DNA of 64,000 nt from Perca fluviatilis (lineage: Eukaryota > Chordata > Actinopteri > Perciformes > Percidae): contig NC_053116.1 in NCBI RefSeq assembly GCF_010015445.1, positions 3,198,068 through 3,262,067 on the forward strand. The letters are read 5' to 3'. The stretch's first letter is position 1, and each line of letters opens with the position of its first letter. A program made the position numbers and the translations under genes. The notes beneath the pieces are model-generated. The model did not search any database. It had not been told where the DNA came from and worked only from the letters and a program-made list of their open reading frames with translations. Shown in pieces: positions 59,091-64,000 of the stretch.

Positions 59091-59401
59091 TTAGCTGTTC
59101 CTCTCTAGTTCTATTAAGACTGTAGTATTTGGACAATGTTAACATTCTCCTATGTAAATGGCATTACATGGATGTCTATTTTTATTGCAACTTAATGGAG
59201 AAAGCTGTGTCATTTCTTTTCAGATAATGATAAATTGACTACCATTGCTAGAAATAAGCCATTTAAGCTAAGTATATGGTTACTTCAATTCTCATTATGT
59301 TTTTGTATCTTGTATTTGTTCTTGTTATAGACACACAAACACTCACATTTCCTTCAACTAGACACCTCCAAGCCTCAGTGGTTGCAACACTGTGCGTTAA
59401 G

Positions 59402-60922
59402 CAGAGGTGGAAAGTAACGAAATACATTTACTCACGTTACTGTATTGAGTAGCTTTGTTGTGTATTTTGTATTTTTCAAGTAGTTTTTAAAATCTGTATT
59501 TTAAAATGTACTTGATTACGTTTTGAGTAAAGTATTGTATTTCGCTACATTACAAATCCCATCCGTTAAGAAGTAAAAAAAAAAAAAACGAAAGAAAAAA
59601 ATTGCGCCTGGAACGACTACACCAGATCACTCTGCACCAGACCATAAACTAACTTTTTTTGTGCGAACATATGCAGCTTCTTCTGTTCTGGTTGCAAGTC
59701 GCAATTAAAAAGAAGTAGAAGAAGAACTGCAATGTGTCGGACCCAAAGACTGTTAATATTAATAATACAATGATAATTAACTAATAACTTATAAGATACA
59801 ATCTATGATCGGACCCATGGATGTGTTGGTGAGCGGCGAACCGGGGAGAACTGAGCGGGAGACGTAAATCAGCTGTTATCCCTCAAAAATGACTGATGCA
59901 GAGCGGGCACCGACATCTGAAGCTGTGCTAGTTAGCTACGCTGCAAAAGCAACAAGGCATCCAGGGATGCAGCAGTCAAGACCAGCTTCGTGAAATCCCG
60001 CAAAAACAGTAAGCCATTTTCTGAAGGCGAGTTTTTAAAAAAGTGTTTGGTGGACTCTGCTGCGCTAATATGCCCAGAGAAAAGAAAGAGTCGTTTGAGA
60101 ACGTGCCGCCTGACATAAAATTCATATTGAGCAGAATTGAGTTTAGCCTATTGGTTCGGCCCTCCACAACAGTCCCTGATTCAAATGTGGCCCCTTGGGA
60201 AAATGAATTGCCCACCCCTTCCAGGACACAAATGTAGGAGACTGGTTAAAACAATTCACATACTACATCTAATTAGCTCATACGGGCTACTTAGGTGTGT
60301 AGAAGCTAGCTGCTATAGTCTGGGCTGTGAACATTAGGGTCTAACCATAGACTGTTAATATTAATAATTATAATTAACAGTCTATGGGTCTAACCCATTT
60401 ATGGAGTCAAAACACGTGATTTGGCCTTGGCTTGCATTATAACTGTTGTTTATGTTTGTGAAGAAAAGAAGGATGGCCCTCAAAACTAACACTGTATGGT
60501 ACTTTCACTTGATTGTTTGAAAATGTTTTATCGGATGGTCTGAACTTAAACTGCACATTATACCTTTCTAAGGGTCTTAAATGTCATGTGTGACATGTGT
60601 TATGTTGTTATTACATGTGTGTACATTTGTATAGATATTTATACATTTGTATAGATTTTTCTTTAATTAAAAACAAAATAGTTTTGGCTTTATGACCCCT
60701 GTCCTATTTTCACTACATGGGAGAGATCCCCCCCCCCCCCACGTTTTACAGTTTTTATGTAACTAAGTAACTTTTACTTAAAGTACATTTTAAATGAACT
60801 ACTTATTACTTTTACTTGAGTAATTTTTCAGATAGGTATTTTTACTTGTACTTGAGTAATATTTCATCAAAGTATTGATACTTTTACTTGAGTACAATAT
60901 TTTAGTACTTTTTCCACCTCTG
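59402..60922. mobile_element. hAT element with transposase fragment (AGAGGTGGAAAGTA type)
   Basis: The termini cagaggtggaaagtaac and the inverse agtactttttccacctctg are flanked by gcgttaag at 59394-59401 and 60923-60930. Subterminal repeats of acttttacttgagta follow. Inside, 59990-60120 encodes KPFSEGEFLKKCLVDSAALI and, after a one-base shift, EKKESFENVP, like the region ahead of the catalytic core of ZBED5-like hAT transposases. No complete frame remains. Length 1521 bp. Confidence 0.9.
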
Positions 60923-60958
60923 GCGTTAAGGATCAATCAGTAAATAGCAAATAACCAG

Positions 60959-61140
60959 GAGGTGTATAGTCCAGGTGCCAGAAAGTAAAAATCCTGCCAT
61001 GTTTTTGGATCTGCCTCTACATCTAGAACAGGCGTTTTCACTAACGAGCTCATCTACCTGGTAGAGGAGCTGGTTTAGTGATGGTTGGGACAGCTGCTGG
61101 ACAGGATTTCTACTTTCTGGCACCTGGACTATACACCTCT
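60959..61140. repeat. 182-bp palindromic element with 12-bp flanking repeat
   Basis: The ends gaggtgtatagtccaggtgc and the inverse gcacctggactatacacctc pair over about 42 bp (including cagaaagta-aaatcctg). The loop is about 98 bp. The direct repeat gcaaataaccag lies at 60947-60958 and 61141-61152. No coding content. It lies in the intron 16 bp from the end of the hAT duplication. Confidence 0.85.
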
Positions 61141-61669
61141 GCAAATAACCAGACAGCCTGAGCATCCCGTGTGTTCTTACCGACACCCCAATGTGTACAT
61201 TACTACTATGTAACCATCACCTATGATACAGACCTAAGGGAATACCTATTAAATAAGAACCTTTGTTTATCTAGAAAACAGCCCCGAAATCACCATCACC
61301 AAACCCACCAGACGCCATGTAAATAATCAGTACTTTAAGCGTGTATAGAGCCAGCATATTTCCACATGTAAATGTGGGAATTAAGGGTTTATTTCAACCA
61401 AACCAGAGTGGTGATTGTTGGAACAGTGGAAAGACAAACCAAGACGGCTTTTGATAGTCTTATTGTGTTTCTGTCCACTTTGAATGCAGTGTGTTTTACA
61501 ATGATAAAAGTACTGATTATTTACATGGAGTCTGGTGGGTTTGGCGAAGGCCTGTTAAAGAGCGAAGATTACAATAGATTTTAAGAACAAATGCTTATTT
61601 AAATACTTTTGCTGAGAGAACAGATCCCAGGAAGGAGAGAAAGATCAACTGAAGGTTTAATGACCAAAC

Positions 61670-61862
61670 CTGCTCTGTGTAACCGAAGCTGAGGGTTGAA
61701 AACAGCGTCCAGTAGCTCCCGTTGTCGCTCGTTCTCCTCTTTTGAACGACAAAGTTCCTCCTCGTACTCTGCTATCGTTCTTTCAAACAGCCCAAATATC
61801 TCTTCAGCAGCCGCAGTTAGTCGCTGCTCCACCAACGCTCTCAGCATCTGGACTTTACACAT
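61670..61862 (-). CDS. C2H2 zinc-finger protein, coding exon 1
   Basis: Starts with ATG at 61862 (MCKVQMLRALVEQRLTAAAE) and covers 64 codons plus one base, ending before the donor gtttgg at 61669. It encodes a conserved helical segment, FGLFERTIAEYEEELCRSKE, with heptad-like spacing, ending LLDAVFNPQLRLHRA. From memory this N-terminus is found on many teleost C2H2 proteins and is always followed by the linker that begins exon 2. It probably mediates self-association or cofactor contact, which is inference. The frame also reads on into the intron for 23 codons, giving a truncated 87-residue product if unspliced. Confidence 0.9.
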
Positions 61863-61896
61863 GTTACCTCTTTCTCAACACAACAAAGAGACTCTG

Positions 61897-61923
61897 CTAA
61901 CACACGTTTCTTCTAGACGCCAT
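61897..61923 (-). CDS. Possible upstream ORF in the zinc-finger 5' leader
   Basis: ATG at 61923 opens an eight-residue frame (MASRRNVC) ending TAG at 61897, 34 bp before the main start at 61862. If the mRNA begins upstream of 61923, this could reduce translation of the zinc-finger protein. The transcription start is not known. Confidence 0.3.
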   Translation of the reverse strand: MASRRNVC

Positions 61924-61960
61924 CTTCTTCTTCTTCTTCTTCTTCTTCTTCTTCTTGTTC
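61921..61960. repeat. (CTT)n microsatellite next to the gene start
   Basis: About twelve CTT units immediately upstream (on the minus strand) of the gene's 5' leader, followed by gttgcttgtttaacggcgga. The same arrangement occurs near 21760-21840. Confidence 0.9.
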
Positions 61961-62039
61961 TTCTTCAGTTGCTTGTTTAACGGCGGATGCGGACTAACTT
62001 AGCGCACTACCGCCACCCTCGAGATAAATTGTGCATGAT

Positions 62040-64000
62040 CATCACTATGGCTTACATACTTGAGAATACTGTAGCCTGCAAGCTACAAAAAATATATAAA
62101 AAAATATTAATAGAAATAACCCTATATTCTGTCAATGAGTCCAGTGTTCTTTAAAAATGCAAGCATATACTTTATTACTCTATGATCAGAGCCCTTAGAC
62201 AAAAGCTCTCTAAGAATAAAACTTTCCCCACTGCCCTCTATTTTCCTTTTCATAAAAACCCTTTCTCTATTAAATTTCCTACACATCATAAAGACGTGTT
62301 CCACTGTCTCTGGCACATTACAAATCTCGCAATTTCCTGTATTATGTTTTCCTATTAACTGTAATGTTTTGTTTAGTCTGGTATGCCCTATTCTCATTCT
62401 TGTATAAATTCCCTCTTCTTTTCGACACCTTAATACTAAACGACCCAGACCCACCTCAGGATTTACAATGTAAAAATCCCTCTCTTTATCTTCTCTGTCC
62501 CATTTATCTTGCCACAACTTTTTAACATGTTTTTTAGCCTCTGATTTTGATATTTTACATTGAATAGATATATATCGCTTTCAAAGCCTGTTTAGCAAAC
62601 TTGTCTGCCAACTCATTACCAACCATACCTACATGAGCCGGAACCCAAACAAACTTTACATGCGTCCCCCCATTTTGAATACTATGCAGCAACGTCAATA
62701 TCTCACACACAATATCAGACCTTTCACATGAGTTACCTGATTTAAAATTTTCTAAGGCTGACAACGAGTCTGAGCATATGGCTACTCTTATCGGTTTACT
62801 TTGCTCTACCCACTGCAATGCCATCACAATAGCTATCAACTCTGCTGAAAACACTGATAAATGATCCGAAACTCTTGCAGAAAACTTAATATCAAACTCT
62901 GGTATCACATATGCAATTGCCACTTTCCCTGTATCTGGTTGCTTTGACCCATCAGTAAAAATTTGCACATACCCATAATAGTTATCCACACACCTCATAG
63001 CCATTTGTCTACTATCCCCCTTATAATTTTTTATCTTTTCATGCAAAGTTATATCAGTATCTGGAACCGGTAGCAGCCACGGCAGGTGCGGTGGATAGAC
63101 TACTGATGGACCAAATTCAAAATGTTCTACAGCCGCTTGCTTTACCTTTTCATGTATACTTGCACTAAACGTCTCTCTCTTACTTTTTGCCTGCTCCCAT
63201 GTTGAAATGAGGACACTTTTAGTTGGACGGTCTTCCATATGTCCTTTTAGATGAACAAAATATGACAGTGACATTTGCAGTCGTCTCAACTCAAATGGCA
63301 TTTCCCCTACTTCAACCTGAAGCGCTGATATAGGGGAGGTTCTCATGGCTCCTGAACATATCCGGAGGGCTGAACCCTCAATAACATCAAGCTTCTTTAA
63401 TTCAGACTTTGCAGCAGACCCATAAGCCACGCACCCGAAATCAACAATAGATCTAATTAATCCCACATATAATCTTTTCATTGAAGTCATATATGCTCCC
63501 CACTCCTTATTGCACAAGCACCTAATTATATTTTGACCATATGACTTTTTTACACTTGTTAACTACCTTTTCAATATGATTATGCCAGGTAAGCTTAGAA
63601 TCAAAAAGCATACCTAAAAATCTCACACATTTTACTCTTTCTAAATCTCTACCATACAATTGCAACGTAAACCTTTCTTCAATTTTTTTAAACGAGAAAA
63701 ACACTACCTTGGTTTTCTCAACAGAGAACCTGAATCCCCATTTCCCAGCCCATTCTTCTACACAGTCGATAGCTTTTTGCAAATTTTTAACAATGAATTG
63801 AACATTTTTACCCCTTTTCCAGAGAGCGCCGTCATCTGCAAACAATGATTTACCTATACCATAATCAAGTGTATCATATATATCATTTATCATAATAGAG
63901 AACAAAATTGGTGAGATAACACTTCCTTGGGGTACACCATTTTCCACAAAAACACAATCAGAGAAGCTACTATTTATCCTCACCTGAATTTGCCTATTGC
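62040..64000 (-). mobile_element. I/Nimb-type LINE, 3' part, running off the window
   Basis: Reverse transcriptase, RNase H and a C-terminal Cys/His region are encoded on the minus strand. The last frame stops at 62122, and the 3' region ends around 62040-62095 in an AT-rich stretch. An RNase H domain downstream of the reverse transcriptase is found in the I group (I, Nimb and relatives), not in L1 or L2. The 5' part lies beyond position 64000. Confidence 0.85.
62122..63983 (-). pseudogene. LINE reverse transcriptase plus RNase H, two frameshifts
   Basis: 63983-63522 holds the end of the palm: GVPQGSVISPILFSIMINDI and the catalytic FADDG, then VRFLGMLFDSKLTWHNHIEK. After a frame change near 63520, 63517-62580 continues with the thumb and an RNase H domain whose acidic residues are visible: FTDGS, FSAELIAI, CSDSLSAL and VPAHVGMVGNELAD. 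A second frame change near 62560 leads to RMRIGHTRLNKTLQL and CEICNVPETVEHVFMMC, ending at 62122. Only two lesions in 1.9 kb suggest a fairly young copy. Confidence 0.88.

Larger units (their letters stand above)
55462..61669 (-). other. Intron of the zinc-finger gene
   Basis: A 6208-bp intron with GT (61669-61668) and AG (55463-55462) borders. It is filled mainly by repeats: a SINE, hAT ends, a rearranged LINE fragment, a full non-autonomous hAT and a palindrome. Positions 57150-57260 repeat gctagttagcgctac and gtaacgttagcctacc, and 57365-57490 hold a roughly 62-bp duplication (ccagcctcgtgctgcattca). Confidence 0.85.

Overview
The window looks like transposon-dense nuclear DNA from a teleost fish, probably a percomorph. 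The reasons are the mix of element types (Tc1, hAT, TTAA-target MITEs, L1-like and RNase H-bearing LINEs), a SINE head I associate with percomorphs, and a C2H2 zinc-finger gene with the N-terminus common in teleost zinc-finger expansions. There is no sign of bacterial or viral gene organisation. Family names come from sequence features and memory; no database search was possible.

Only one convincing host gene is present. It is a two-exon C2H2 zinc-finger gene on the minus strand: coding exon 1 at 61862-61670, a 6.2-kb intron, and exon 2 at 55461-54113. The phases join exactly to give a 513-residue protein. Its intron holds a tRNA-derived SINE, hAT ends, a rearranged LINE fragment, a complete non-autonomous hAT and a 182-bp palindrome.

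Layout. 1-793 and 16064-16870: opposite-facing copies of the 5' part of a ZMYM1-like hAT transposon. 2242-13288: a large palindromic element with two 1.44-kb arms. A 6.5-kb L1-like LINE (3184-9711, 16-bp target duplication) has inserted into the left arm, and a 1.25-kb hAT (3477-4725) has inserted into ORF1 of that LINE. 14603-15910 and 52368-53153: inverted copies of a DNA element that carries a tRNA-like module. 18198-20182 and 48512-51456: two copies of a TTAA-target element with internal 207-bp tandem repeats; the second copy is split by a hAT carrying a BED finger. 22140-24549: a Tc1 remnant, then a decayed ZBED-type hAT transposase. 25324-26928: a Tc1 element with both ends but a broken transposase. 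28959-30206: TTAA MITEs. 30854-37891: a second L1-like LINE on the minus strand, interrupted by a 2.6-kb unassigned repeat that itself contains a 990-bp hAT. 38261-46000: MITEs, 3' fragments of one LINE family, and a 1.5-kb terminal-inverted-repeat element with an AATT duplication. 46988-53695: possibly the two ends of a Harbinger-like element with several insertions between them. 62040-64000: an RNase H-bearing (I/Nimb-type) LINE running off the window end.

The window reads as layered insertions. Ten or more insertions have recognisable target duplications, so their relative order can be read directly. None of the transposon reading frames is intact. I found no new multi-gene system. The structures most worth following are the long-arm palindrome, the two paired TTAA elements, the tRNA-module element, the 2.6-kb unassigned repeat, and the small intronic palindrome with an unusually long (12-bp) flanking duplication.
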